DNA from: an uncultured Prevotellaceae bacterium
Lineage (GTDB): Bacteria; Bacteroidota; Bacteroidia; Bacteroidales; Muribaculaceae
Reading direction: 5' to 3'
Length of the DNA: 64,000 nt
Assembly: GCA_905207705.1 (NCBI GenBank)
Contig: CAJLMA010000005.1
Location: 1-64,000 of the forward strand
Both the position numbers and the translations under genes were made by a program. Position 1 is the first letter of the stretch. Each line of letters begins with the position of its first letter. The notes below the pieces were generated by a model. The model had not been told where the DNA came from. It was given only the letters and a program-made list of their open reading frames with translations, and did no database searches. Below are positions 54,276 to 62,514 of this stretch, in pieces.

Positions 54276-54376
54276 TAGGAGCAATTATTATATCGGTAAT
54301 GGTGATTGTCATCGCGCTTGTCAGTTTGGCATACTTTAATCGTCAAGATAAGAAAGAAGCGCATAAGAATACATAA
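54272..54376 (+). CDS. Tiny ORF C, 34-residue membrane peptide
   Basis: ATG 54272 to TAA 54376. It has one hydrophobic helix (MIGAIIISVMVIVIALVSLA) and a charged tail (YFNRQDKKEAHKNT). AAGGAGG at 54261-54267 is the best Shine-Dalgarno sequence I noticed in the window, 4 bases before the ATG, and lies inside ORF B. A perfect terminator follows 47 bases after the stop. The coupling, the ribosome-binding site and the terminator together argue for real genes. Function unknown. Confidence 0.6.
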   Translation: MIGAIIISVMVIVIALVSLAYFNRQDKKEAHKNT

Positions 54377-54423
54377 AAACGTTTCGTGGTTCGTTTTTAA
54401 ATTTGTAGATATCCACGATATAG

Positions 54424-54460
54424 TCGGAATGAAGTAACAATAATTTTTCATTCCGATTTT
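54424..54460 (+). terminator. Terminator of the tiny-ORF transcript
   Basis: Perfect 10-bp stem TCGGAATGAA / TTCATTCCGA with a 13-nt loop, then TTTTACTT. Confidence 0.8.
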
Positions 54461-54509
54461 ACTTGCTTTATAGGACCAAACGTGGATGTAAATTTTATAA
54501 TAAACCAAG

Positions 54510-54543
54510 GAGCGGGAGATGCCGGTGTGGCTGTCTCCCGCTC
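54510..54543 (-). terminator. Terminator of the GH97 operon
   Basis: Perfect 10-bp stem GAGCGGGAGA / TCTCCCGCTC with a 14-nt loop, 31 bases past the GH97 stop. On the minus strand CTTGGTTTATTATAAAATTT follows. Confidence 0.75.
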
Positions 54544-54573
54544 TTTGCATTGTTATCCCTGTGAGTAACTAAG

Positions 54574-56529
54574 TTATTTTATCAGTGTCAGGCCGCCGTT
54601 GGGGTAGATTGTGACGCTGACTTTTGCAGGGTTCTTTATCTGCAATTCCTTGCGGAGCAATTGCATCTCCTTGTTGTCCTCGTAGGAAACGGCTGTGTCG
54701 CCTGCATCGAATCCCAAGATTGACAAGTCAAGCTCCAGTTTCAACGGCTCGGCGGTGGCGTTGATTCCCACCACATACCACTTGTCGGCATGTCGGCGAG
54801 CCAATACGCAATACTTGCCGGGGTAACCGTCGATGAAGCGTGTTTCATCCCATGTCGTAGGTACGGATTTCATGAACTCGATGGCAGCTTGTGGCGCATC
54901 GGTCAAGTTATTGGGAGTGATTGCGAAATTTTGGACAGGATTTTGGAACAATATCGCAGTTGCAAGTTGGAATGCGTCGGAAGTGCGACGAATTGTGCCG
55001 CCGTCATTGGTGCGGTTGTAACGTTTGTTGAGGAACGTTCCGCCAAATTCCATGCATCCCACCGTGTTGCGGATGAACGGGTGCAAGCAGGCGTTGAATG
55101 CTTCCATGTCGTCGAAACGTTGTTCAAATACAAGGTTCTCGGAAGCAAGAACCGCCTCGCTGCCCACATAATTAGGGTACATGCGTTCCCATCCGCGAGG
55201 CAACGTGCAGCCGTGGAATATCACCATCAGGCCATGGTCGTCAGCATCGCTCAGGATGGCTTCATACAAGCGCATGGTTTCCTGCTTGTCGCCACCGAAA
55301 AAGTCAACTTTAATGCCTTTAACGCCTATCTTTTGGAGCCATTTCATTTCCCTCTTGCGCGTGATGGGGTTGTCCATGATGTTGATAGGGCTCTGCTCGA
55401 TGTCGTTCCAATAACCGCTTGAACTGTACCACAAGAACAAATCGACATTGCGGCTGCGAGCATATCGGGCAAGTTGCTCTATTCGGTCGCGGCCTACGTT
55501 CTTGTCCCACCAAGCATCAACGAGCGTATGTTCATATCCCATTGACACGGCCAAGTCGATGAAAGCAATCTGGTCCTCATAGTTCATGCTTGCATCCTGC
55601 CACACAATCCAACTCCAAGTGCCGCGGCCATATTCGTAGGCGTGCTCGCTTTCATATCTCGGCTCGACGAGAGCCCAGGGTATTGTCGTCTCTACTATCG
55701 GGCGCAAATTGTCGCCAACGGTGATGGTGCGCCACGGTGTTTTGGCCGGCAGAGCCAATCCCGGCGAAGTCGAGCCGTTTCCATTGTTTTCCTCCGGCAT
55801 CGGGAATGCTATCGTGTACAGTCCGTTAGCATCGGCATCGCTCAGGTGGGATGCACAATAGCGGCTGTCGACATCGGTTTCACTGAGCAGCACCCATCCG
55901 TCACCGGCAGTGTGGAACAGACCCGGGAAAGTGAATCCGTGTCCGTATTGGGACGGTTCGCTCATAGGTGCATCGGCCCTGTAAGTCTCTTCATAACTCG
56001 GTTTTGTGCGTTTCCATCCTATCATGGGGTCGCTTTGCGACGTGAGGAAAGTTGTTGTGCCTTCGGGGAAGTCAAAACCAGTGTTTTCTTGTTTTATAAC
56101 AATGCTGCCACGCTCGTTGTGACGAGGAATCTCGTAGCGGAAAGCCACATCATTGTCGCTCACGCAGAACACAACGTCGAATGAGTTGCCGTCGGCATTT
56201 TTCAAGTTTACCGTCAACTCGTTGGCCTTATAGTTTATGAACGACTGCTTTATGCGGTCTTGCAAGAAAGAACGTTCTTTCTTGCTGCTGTCGGCCGACA
56301 CAAAAGTAATGTTGCGGCCGAAGTCGCCAGTGTCGGCAACAAATCCGAGCGGAGAATTTTCGAGCATTGTCATGCCACGGTATGTCACCGAGTACATTGG
56401 CACGCCGGCTTCGATTGTCACTGCCACATGGAGGTTGCCGTCGGGGCTTGATATGGCCGCCGGTTGCGCTTGCGCAACTGCAACGCTACCTGTTGTGCAT
56501 AGGATTCCAAAAAGTAATTTATTCATCAT
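54574..56529 (-). CDS. GH97 family glycoside hydrolase (SusB-like alpha-glucosidase or alpha-galactosidase)
   Basis: A 651-residue exported exo-glycosidase. Signal peptide: MMNKLLFGILCTTGSVAVAQ. The N-terminal beta-sandwich begins AAISSPDGNLHVAVTIEAG. The (beta/alpha)8 barrel contains VDAWWDKNVGRDRIEQLARY, GVKGIKVDFFGGDKQETMRL, FHGCTLPRGWERMYPN and NYVGSEAVLASENLVF. The C-terminal domain ends the chain. GH97 holds both inverting alpha-glucosidases (SusB) and retaining alpha-galactosidases; I cannot settle which from sequence alone. It is third in an operon after a beta-helix lipoprotein and folB, 17 bases after folB. It is a periplasmic enzyme that could finish oligosaccharides imported by SusCD. 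Confidence 0.92.
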   Translation of the reverse strand: MMNKLLFGILCTTGSVAVAQAQPAAISSPDGNLHVAVTIEAGVPMYSVTYRGMTMLENSPLGFVADTGDFGRNITFVSADSSKKERSFLQDRIKQSFINYKANELTVNLKNADGNSFDVVFCVSDNDVAFRYEIPRHNERGSIVIKQENTGFDFPEGTTTFLTSQSDPMIGWKRTKPSYEETYRADAPMSEPSQYGHGFTFPGLFHTAGDGWVLLSETDVDSRYCASHLSDADANGLYTIAFPMPEENNGNGSTSPGLALPAKTPWRTITVGDNLRPIVETTIPWALVEPRYESEHAYEYGRGTWSWIVWQDASMNYEDQIAFIDLAVSMGYEHTLVDAWWDKNVGRDRIEQLARYARSRNVDLFLWYSSSGYWNDIEQSPINIMDNPITRKREMKWLQKIGVKGIKVDFFGGDKQETMRLYEAILSDADDHGLMVIFHGCTLPRGWERMYPNYVGSEAVLASENLVFEQRFDDMEAFNACLHPFIRNTVGCMEFGGTFLNKRYNRTNDGGTIRRTSDAFQLATAILFQNPVQNFAITPNNLTDAPQAAIEFMKSVPTTWDETRFIDGYPGKYCVLARRHADKWYVVGINATAEPLKLELDLSILGFDAGDTAVSYEDNKEMQLLRKELQIKNPAKVSVTIYPNGGLTLIK

Positions 56530-56546
56530 ATTAGTTTGGATTATGT

Positions 56547-56900
56547 TTAAAATTCAACGGTCACGGCGACACTTGCCATTTCTCCCTTTATGGGAGGGGT
56601 GATTTTGGCAACCGTCACTTTTCCCCCTTTTATGAGAGGGAATCTTGATGTCAATGATTTTATTATGCGTCCGGCCACATTCTCAAGCAGTTGCGACGGT
56701 ATTGCCATTTCGGCTGCCACTATGCCGTAGGCTTCGGCGTAGTTAAGGGTGTCGGCAAGGCTGTCGGTTTCCAATGCCGCTTCAAAAGGGTAGCACAACT
56801 CCACGCTTACTTCAAAGTCGTTGCCTACCACGCGTTCCTGCTCGTCCACGCCATGACGGGCGTGGAATTTCATGCGCTCGATTTTTATGAAAGTCTTCAT
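56547..56900 (-). CDS. folB: Dihydroneopterin aldolase
   Basis: A 117-residue folate-pathway enzyme that cleaves dihydroneopterin to hydroxymethyl-dihydropterin and glycolaldehyde. Family marks: IERMKFHARHGVDEQERVVG, DFEVSVELCYPFE, LADTLNYAEAYGIVAAEM and the C-terminal KITPPIKGEMASVAVTV. Length is normal. It lies 13 bases after the beta-helix lipoprotein gene and 17 before GH97, unusual neighbours for a folate gene. Confidence 0.93.
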   Translation of the reverse strand: MKTFIKIERMKFHARHGVDEQERVVGNDFEVSVELCYPFEAALETDSLADTLNYAEAYGIVAAEMAIPSQLLENVAGRIIKSLTSRFPLIKGGKVTVAKITPPIKGEMASVAVTVEF

Positions 56901-56913
56901 TCAGAGGTTTATT

Positions 56914-58362
56914 TTATTGTACTTTGCCTGTCGCGGCGTCTTCATCTTCTTCAACTTGCTCCACCCAAGTGTATGCCCCGATGTCGATACCGTCATGACT
57001 GAACCTGTTGACACCGTACATGTCGACAGTCGCGTTGTCGGGACACAAAGACGGGTCGCCGGCCGAGATGGCATCGCTTTCGTTCTTCAGTCGGTAATCA
57101 AACAGGTATTCTTCGCGCACGGTAAAGAATTTGGGGTCGGCGTCCCATTTGCAGTTCAAGAAGTTATCGTCATCCGAGCCGTTTGAACGCAACAGGCAAT
57201 TCCTTAGGAATACATTTGAGCCGGTTAGGTCGCCCGGGCTTATGTCGGAAGTATTACCATACAGGATGCAATTGTCAAACCGGGCATCCATCAGCGGTGT
57301 TGTCCCTTGGCTCTCTTCAGGCAAAAGATAATATAAATCAAGTATAGGGCCTGTTATGGCATCAAACAAGTAGTAATTGGCAAGCGTGCATTGTGCGAAT
57401 CTTGTTATGCCGCCGTGAATAGACACGACAGCCTCGGCAGCGTCGGAGAATTCAGAACCTTCGGCTTCGATCCATGCGTGACGGGCTTTCAGGACCGATG
57501 ACGATGAGTTGTGCAGCACGCTGTTGAATATGTGCAATTTCATGCGGTCGATTCCGGCCGAGTCGATTTCCACTCCCGACGATGAGCCTCTCATGCTCAC
57601 ATATTGCATTTCGTTCCCGAAGCTGGAAGGCATGAATCGTATTCCGCCCCATTGCCCCGACATTATATCGTAGTCGATGCCGCCGACAACGTTGTCGAGC
57701 CTGTCGCCACGCAGAGTCACCGGTGCGTCTTGTGTCCCGGTGGCAAGGAGAGTGCCGTGGATTTTCATTCCGCTCTTATCGTGGAACAAGATGGTCGTAC
57801 CAGCATCAAGCGTCAATGTTGTATTCTCGGCAACCGTCAACGTGTCGAAAACGAGATAGGGTTTCCCGGCTTTGAAATGAGTATCGGTGTTTATTGTCGG
57901 AGCATACATCCGGGTCACGTCCTGCCCCCAGGCCGTTATGACGACCGATTGGGTCACGCCGTTTGTCACGAAGTCGAGGCGGTCTTCAATTTCCAGCGGC
58001 AAGTCTTGTCCGGTGGGATTGACATAGGCCTCGACAAATACATAGATGCTGTCTTCGCCCCTCACTTCCACATTGCTGAAAGATTCACCTTTCATGCCAT
58101 CCACGTTTAGGTAGAAAATGCCGTCGTCGTTGCCGGCCAGCGTTATGGACGAGATGTTGAGCATCTTTTTGTTGCGGTTGTACACTATGAATTGCTTGGT
58201 TGGGGTTCCGGTTTCGGTGATTACAGTATCGAAAGTAAGCGTGTCTACCGAAAATGACAAAATGTCGGAACTGCTTGTCGTGAAGCTGTCCTCGATACAT
58301 GCCGTGTTTATTATGGCCAACGCGGCAGCTATGGCGAATATGAAGTATTGCAATCGTTTCAT
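56914..58362 (-). CDS. Beta-helix lipoprotein of unknown function
   Basis: A 482-residue lipoprotein. The signal (YFIFAIAAALAIINTAC) has its Cys at about residue 22. Residues about 40-165 look like an Ig-like ASPM/SPD-2 type domain (TPTKQFIVYNRNKKMLNISS). From about 180 to 440 short repeats indicate a right-handed parallel beta-helix (GTTILFHDKSGMKIHGTLLA, FNSVLHNSSSSVLKARHAWI), ending with VNRFSHDGIDIGAYTW, as in 'choice-of-anchor Q' proteins. Beta-helices often bind or cut polysaccharide, but no active site is evident. ATG 58362 is chosen because the -7 box ends 4 bases before it. It is first in the operon with folB and GH97. Confidence 0.78.
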   Translation of the reverse strand: MKRLQYFIFAIAAALAIINTACIEDSFTTSSSDILSFSVDTLTFDTVITETGTPTKQFIVYNRNKKMLNISSITLAGNDDGIFYLNVDGMKGESFSNVEVRGEDSIYVFVEAYVNPTGQDLPLEIEDRLDFVTNGVTQSVVITAWGQDVTRMYAPTINTDTHFKAGKPYLVFDTLTVAENTTLTLDAGTTILFHDKSGMKIHGTLLATGTQDAPVTLRGDRLDNVVGGIDYDIMSGQWGGIRFMPSSFGNEMQYVSMRGSSSGVEIDSAGIDRMKLHIFNSVLHNSSSSVLKARHAWIEAEGSEFSDAAEAVVSIHGGITRFAQCTLANYYLFDAITGPILDLYYLLPEESQGTTPLMDARFDNCILYGNTSDISPGDLTGSNVFLRNCLLRSNGSDDDNFLNCKWDADPKFFTVREEYLFDYRLKNESDAISAGDPSLCPDNATVDMYGVNRFSHDGIDIGAYTWVEQVEEDEDAATGKVQ

Positions 58363-58365
58363 ATA

Positions 58366-58373
58366 CAAAAGTA
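58366..58373 (-). promoter_or_regulatory. -7 promoter box for the beta-helix-folB-GH97 operon
   Basis: Minus-strand TACTTTTG ends 4 bases before ATG 58362. Transcription would start at or next to the A of the ATG, so the mRNA may be leaderless. Confidence 0.55.
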
Positions 58374-58447
58374 ACGATTTTGCGAATATTTTATTTTGCA
58401 TTGGAGTTAAAACCTGCATTGCGACGATTATTTTGCCTATTCCGGCT

Positions 58448-58477
58448 TTGATGTTCATGGACTAAGGATTAAATTTG
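58448..58477 (+). promoter_or_regulatory. Complete promoter for vsr
   Basis: TTG at 58448-58450, 19-bp spacer, TAAATTTG at 58470-58477; start codon 22 bases later at 58499. Confidence 0.75.
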
Positions 58478-58498
58478 CATCTGTCACGCAGTGTGGGT

Positions 58499-59029
58499 AT
58501 GGATATTTGGGACAAAAAGAAACGGTCGGCTGTCATGGCAAGGATAAAGAGCCAAGATACTAAGCCTGAATTGATTGTCAGGAAATATTTGTTTGCCCGT
58601 GGGTACCGTTACCGCAAGAACGTAAAGGGGTTGCCTGGAACGCCTGACATAGTTTTGCGCAAATATGGCATAGTTATATTTGTCCACGGATGTTTCTGGC
58701 ACGGCCATGAACATGAGCATGAAATACATATACCGCAGACGAATCATGAATTTTGGGCGAAAAAGATAGAAAGGAACAAGGCTCGCGATGCCGATAACCG
58801 CAAGAAGTTGACCGGCATGGGCTGGGTGGTGATAACATTGTGGGAATGCCAGTTGAAACCGGCTGTGAGGGACAAGACATTGCTTGAGCTTGAATATCTG
58901 ATAAATCATTCTTATCTTGAACGATTCTCGACGCACAAGGTGAAGCCTTATGGCGATGCCGCCGAAGAGGAGGGAGCCGGCTGCAAGGTGGCAGCCGAGC
59001 CTGGCACTTGCTATGACAGCGGCAAGTGA
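58499..59029 (+). CDS. vsr: Very-short-patch-repair-type DNA mismatch endonuclease
   Basis: A 176-residue nicking endonuclease that starts repair of T:G mismatches left by deamination of 5-methylcytosine. Marks: MDIWDKKKRSAVMARIKSQD, GYRYRKNVKGLPGTPDIVLR (catalytic Asp), VIFVHGCFWHGHEHEHEI (zinc/active-site Cys and His), and WVVITLWECQLK. The last 25 residues, rich in Glu, Gly and Cys, extend past the usual end. ATG 58499 is used because a TTG further up lies in the promoter. No cytosine methyltransferase is beside it. Confidence 0.9.
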   Translation: MDIWDKKKRSAVMARIKSQDTKPELIVRKYLFARGYRYRKNVKGLPGTPDIVLRKYGIVIFVHGCFWHGHEHEHEIHIPQTNHEFWAKKIERNKARDADNRKKLTGMGWVVITLWECQLKPAVRDKTLLELEYLINHSYLERFSTHKVKPYGDAAEEEGAGCKVAAEPGTCYDSGK

Positions 59030-59122
59030 TGGCAGGGGTTTTGGCATGGAATATGTTAGAATATCCATATCGAGAATTATTACCAACAGGTACATGTCAA
59101 GGACAGTACAAATTATAAATTT

Positions 59123-60076
59123 ATGAAACAAGTAGAGAACAACAGCGACGCATGCGAGGTGATTGACGCATGTTGCGACGATAGGTCACCTTTGGTGTTT
59201 CACAGGCTGACATTTAATTCTATCCCGCTCATTGTCCCTTATCTGGAACGTAGCGGAAGCTTGTCGTGCGACTACACTATAGGCGGTATATACATGTGGA
59301 CCGAATATTTCAAGTATCATTACTGCATATACGAAAATACATTGTTCATAAAAGGTGTTGCTGAGGATGACACAAGGAAAACCGCTTTTTCCCTGCCCAT
59401 AGGCCGCTTGCCATTGAGCGAATCGGTGAGGCTGCTTGGGGAGTATTGTTGCCGGCGCGGGTTGCCTCTTGTGTTTTCGGCTATTCCTGAGGAGCATATC
59501 AAAGAATTTGAAGCGTTGAATCCTGCCGGCGTGACGCGACTGGATGAATGGGGCGACTATGTATATGATGCCGAGAGCCTTGCAACACTGTCCGGCAACA
59601 AGCTGAAAAAGAAGCGCAACAGGGTTAACAAGTTTGTAGTTACTTATCCCGGTCATGAAGTAAAACCGATATGCCGGGAAAACTTGCCCGAAATAATGGA
59701 GTTTTATTCAAGGCTTATAAGCACTAAGGTCGACGGTGGAATGGCTGCATACGAGCGGCGACAGGTGGCCAATGTGTTGAAAAACTATGGCAATTATCCG
59801 TTTGAAGGCGTCGCTTTGTATGTGGATGGAAAGGTGGTCGCGTTTTCCATAGGGGAAGTGATAGGCAGCACATTGTATGATCATATAGAAAAGACCGACC
59901 ACGGCTATGTGGGAGCCAATGAATTCATCAACATGGCCATGGTGAAACATTGCCTTGAGCGACACGGCATAAAATATGTCAACCGCGAGGATGATGCCGG
60001 TGACGAGGGGTTGAGACAGGCGAAACTTGCATATAATCCGATAATTTTTCTAAATAAATATAACGTTTCTTTTTAA
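59123..60076 (+). CDS. DUF2156-family protein (phosphatidylglycerol lysyltransferase-like domain)
   Basis: A 317-residue cytoplasmic protein with two GNAT-like halves. Marks: YTIGGIYMWTEYFKYHYCIY, then LSGNKLKKKRNRVNKFVVTY, VALYVDGKVVAFSIGEVIG and ANEFINMAMVKHCLERHGIK, ending LAYNPIIFLNKYNV. The domain is related to the MprF catalytic domain, which moves an aminoacyl group to a lipid, but here the membrane flippase part is absent. In Bacteroidetes the reaction is not known to me. It stands between vsr and the glycosyltransferase, each with a promoter-like box. Confidence 0.82.
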   Translation: MKQVENNSDACEVIDACCDDRSPLVFHRLTFNSIPLIVPYLERSGSLSCDYTIGGIYMWTEYFKYHYCIYENTLFIKGVAEDDTRKTAFSLPIGRLPLSESVRLLGEYCCRRGLPLVFSAIPEEHIKEFEALNPAGVTRLDEWGDYVYDAESLATLSGNKLKKKRNRVNKFVVTYPGHEVKPICRENLPEIMEFYSRLISTKVDGGMAAYERRQVANVLKNYGNYPFEGVALYVDGKVVAFSIGEVIGSTLYDHIEKTDHGYVGANEFINMAMVKHCLERHGIKYVNREDDAGDEGLRQAKLAYNPIIFLNKYNVSF

Positions 60077-60092
60077 TCCCCGTAATTTGTCT

Positions 60093-60100
60093 TATTTTTG
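60093..60100 (+). promoter_or_regulatory. -7 promoter box for the glycosyltransferase
   Basis: TATTTTTG, 138 bases before ATG 60239; no -33 match. A weak repeat (CAGTCCC / GGGATTG) lies in the leader near 60190. Confidence 0.45.
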
Positions 60101-60238
60101 TGGCAAAGTGATGCTTTTGTTGTAAAAAATGTGGCATGTGTCCAATATTGGGACGCAAACTGCGTTTTAAAAACAGGCGATAACTCGCTCAGTCCCGTTT
60201 TGAGGGATTGACATAACATCAAAAAGGCTGGATTAAGA

Positions 60239-60991
60239 ATGTCACACGAAACGATGTCGGACAGTATCGTAATAATTCCGACATACAATGAAAAAGAGAA
60301 CATATCAAACATTATAAAGGCTGTGTTCGGACTCGAGCATCGGTTTGATATACTTGTCATCGATGACAATTCTCCCGACGGCACGGCCGACATAGTAAAG
60401 GGTATGCAGCAGCAATATGCCGACCGGTTGCACTTGATGCAGCGTCCCGGCAAATTGGGACTTGGCACGGCATACATAGCAGGGTTCAAATGGGCACTGG
60501 AAGCCGGTTATGACTATGTGATAGAGATGGATGCCGATTTCTCGCATAACCCGAAGGATCTTATTCCGTTGCATGATGCTTGTGCCAAGCAGGGTGCCGA
60601 CGTTGCGGTAGGCTCGAGGTACATAACAGGAGTCAATGTGGTGAATTGGCCTATGGGCCGGGTTATAATGTCGTATTATGCAAGTGCTTATGTGCGTTTG
60701 ATAACCGGGATGAAAGTTCGTGACACGACTGCCGGTTTTGTGTGCTATCGCAGGCAGGTGCTTGAGACTATCAATCTCGACTTGATAAAGTTCAAGGGTT
60801 ATGCATTCCAGATTGAGATGAAATTCACCGCTTACAAGTTAGGATTCAAGATTGTAGAAGTGCCTATCGTGTTTGTCAACCGTGTGCTGGGAACAAGCAA
60901 GATGAATTCGAGCATTTTTGGCGAGGCATTGTTCGGAGTAATACAGTTGAAGCTCGACAGCCTGTTTAATTCGAAGTACAAAAGAAAATAA
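60239..60991 (+). CDS. GT2 polyprenol-phosphate mannosyltransferase-like (dolichol-phosphate mannose synthase family)
   Basis: A 250-residue GT2 enzyme that moves a hexose from GDP- or UDP-sugar to undecaprenyl phosphate at the inner face of the membrane. Marks: DSIVIIPTYNEKENISNII, ILVIDDNSPDGTADIV, GLGTAYIAGFKWAL, the metal-binding VIEMDADFSHNPKDLIPL, and DTTAGFVCYRRQVLETI. There is no transmembrane tail, as in bacterial DPM1-like forms. An internal ATG at 60254 (before SDSIVIIP) is an alternative start. It may supply lipid-linked sugar for protein O-glycosylation, which is inferred. Confidence 0.9.
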   Translation: MSHETMSDSIVIIPTYNEKENISNIIKAVFGLEHRFDILVIDDNSPDGTADIVKGMQQQYADRLHLMQRPGKLGLGTAYIAGFKWALEAGYDYVIEMDADFSHNPKDLIPLHDACAKQGADVAVGSRYITGVNVVNWPMGRVIMSYYASAYVRLITGMKVRDTTAGFVCYRRQVLETINLDLIKFKGYAFQIEMKFTAYKLGFKIVEVPIVFVNRVLGTSKMNSSIFGEALFGVIQLKLDSLFNSKYKRK

Positions 60992-61153
60992 ATAAGATAT
61001 GGGTGTGGACTTGACATGCGATGAACCGATTGCAGATGAGTGCCATTACAGGTGTGATTTGAGTGGTCCATGCCTCGTTGACGTGCGTGTTGCGATATCG
61101 ATTGGGAAAGAATGTCGCATGCGCCATGTCGGCTGTTTTTATTGTTGAATTGC

Positions 61154-62497
61154 ATGAAAAAATTACTATTTAACGCATGCCTTATTAACGAATCGCGTCG
61201 CACCGACGGTTATCTTGTAATAAACGACGGCGTTATTGCTGAAGTGGGCGAAGGTATGCCCTCGGCCGAATTGATGGCCGCATGCGAGTGCCGTTACGAC
61301 CTGTCGGGCATGTGGGTTATTCCCGGGGTGATTGACGACCAAGTGCATTTTCGAGATCCCGGTCTCACATGGAAGGGAGACATGACCAGCGAGTCGATGG
61401 CCGCAGTGGCCGGTGGCGTGACCTCATTCATGGACATGCCCAATGTCAACCCTCAAACGACGACGCTTGAGGCACTTGAGGCCAAGTATGAAAGGGCAGC
61501 TAATGTGTCTCTTGCCAATTTCAGTTTCTTCATTGGAGCGACAAATGACAATATTGACACGCTTATGCAGGTAGATTATTCAAAGACTTGTGGTGTGAAA
61601 GCATTTCTCGGCAGCTCGACTGGAAACATGCTTGTCAATAACCCCGAGTCGCTCGAACGGCTGTTTGCTGAAGTCCCGGCATTGATAGCAGTCCACTCCG
61701 AAGATGAAGCTGTAATTGCCGCCAACAAACAGAGATATATCAAACTGCATGGCGAAGACCTGCCTGTGGGCTACCATCCTCTCATACGCAGTGAGGAGGC
61801 TTGCTATGTGTCAACGGCTCGTGCGGTGGAACGTGCTAAGCGTTGCGGCACGAGGCTGCATGTGTTGCACTTGTCGACAGGAAGGGAATTGTCGTTGTTT
61901 GACAACCATAAGCCTCTGTCGGAGAAGAGAATCACGGCCGAGGTGTGCGTGCATCATTTGTGGTTTTGCGATGAAGATTATGCCCGTCTGGGCAATGCGA
62001 TAAAATGCAATCCGGCCATAAAAACTGCCCATGACAGGGAAATGTTGAGGGTAGGCCTTAAATCGGGATTGATAGACATTGTGGCTACCGATCATGCGCC
62101 GCATCTGCCTGCCGAGAAGCAGGGTAGCTGCCTGAAAGCGGCTTCGGGAATGCCTCTTGTGCAATATTCGCTTGTGGCGATGCTTGAAATGGCTCGTAAC
62201 GGAGTGTTTACAGCAGAGCAGGTGGTGGAAAAGATGTGCCATGCACCGGCAATGCTGTACAGGATAGACAGGCGCGGATTCTTGCGTCCCGGCTATCATG
62301 CCGATATAACAGTCGTTGATCCTTGTGCAGAGTTTAAGGTATCGGCCGATAGCATATTGTCGCGTTGCGGATGGTCGCCGTTTGAGGGCGTTACGTTCCA
62401 CAGCAAGGTAGTAAAGACATTTGTAAATGGCAATTTGGTATATGATGACGGAAGAATCAACGAAGGTGCCAAAGGGAAAAGACTGCTATTCAATTAA
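61154..62497 (+). CDS. pyrC: Dihydroorotase, class I
   Basis: A 447-residue zinc amidohydrolase of pyrimidine synthesis that closes carbamoyl-aspartate to dihydroorotate. The binuclear site is intact: HFRDPGLTWKGD, the carbamylated Lys in GVKAFLGSSTGNML, His in IAVHSEDEAV, His in LHVLHLSTGRE, and Asp in VATDHAPHLPAEK. DMPNVNPQTT is typical of bacterial class I enzymes. ATG 61154 is chosen since earlier in-frame codons add a poor leader. Allantoinase is a near relative, but the motif set favours dihydroorotase. A P-type ATPase gene begins 17 bases downstream. Confidence 0.9.
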   Translation: MKKLLFNACLINESRRTDGYLVINDGVIAEVGEGMPSAELMAACECRYDLSGMWVIPGVIDDQVHFRDPGLTWKGDMTSESMAAVAGGVTSFMDMPNVNPQTTTLEALEAKYERAANVSLANFSFFIGATNDNIDTLMQVDYSKTCGVKAFLGSSTGNMLVNNPESLERLFAEVPALIAVHSEDEAVIAANKQRYIKLHGEDLPVGYHPLIRSEEACYVSTARAVERAKRCGTRLHVLHLSTGRELSLFDNHKPLSEKRITAEVCVHHLWFCDEDYARLGNAIKCNPAIKTAHDREMLRVGLKSGLIDIVATDHAPHLPAEKQGSCLKAASGMPLVQYSLVAMLEMARNGVFTAEQVVEKMCHAPAMLYRIDRRGFLRPGYHADITVVDPCAEFKVSADSILSRCGWSPFEGVTFHSKVVKTFVNGNLVYDDGRINEGAKGKRLLFN

Positions 62498-62514
62498 CCA
62501 TATATTTTAAGGAA

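Noticed and set aside
54161..54550. 129-codon minus-strand open frame over the tiny ORFs
   Set aside because: It runs through two perfect hairpin terminators and opposite the coupled tiny ORFs; no domain is recognisable.
56582..56642. Two short palindromes (CTCCC/GGGAG and TTCCC/GGGAA) in folB, suspected as an inserted repeat
   Set aside because: The encoded residues (KITPPIKGEMASVAVTV) match the normal FolB C-terminus, so no insertion is needed.
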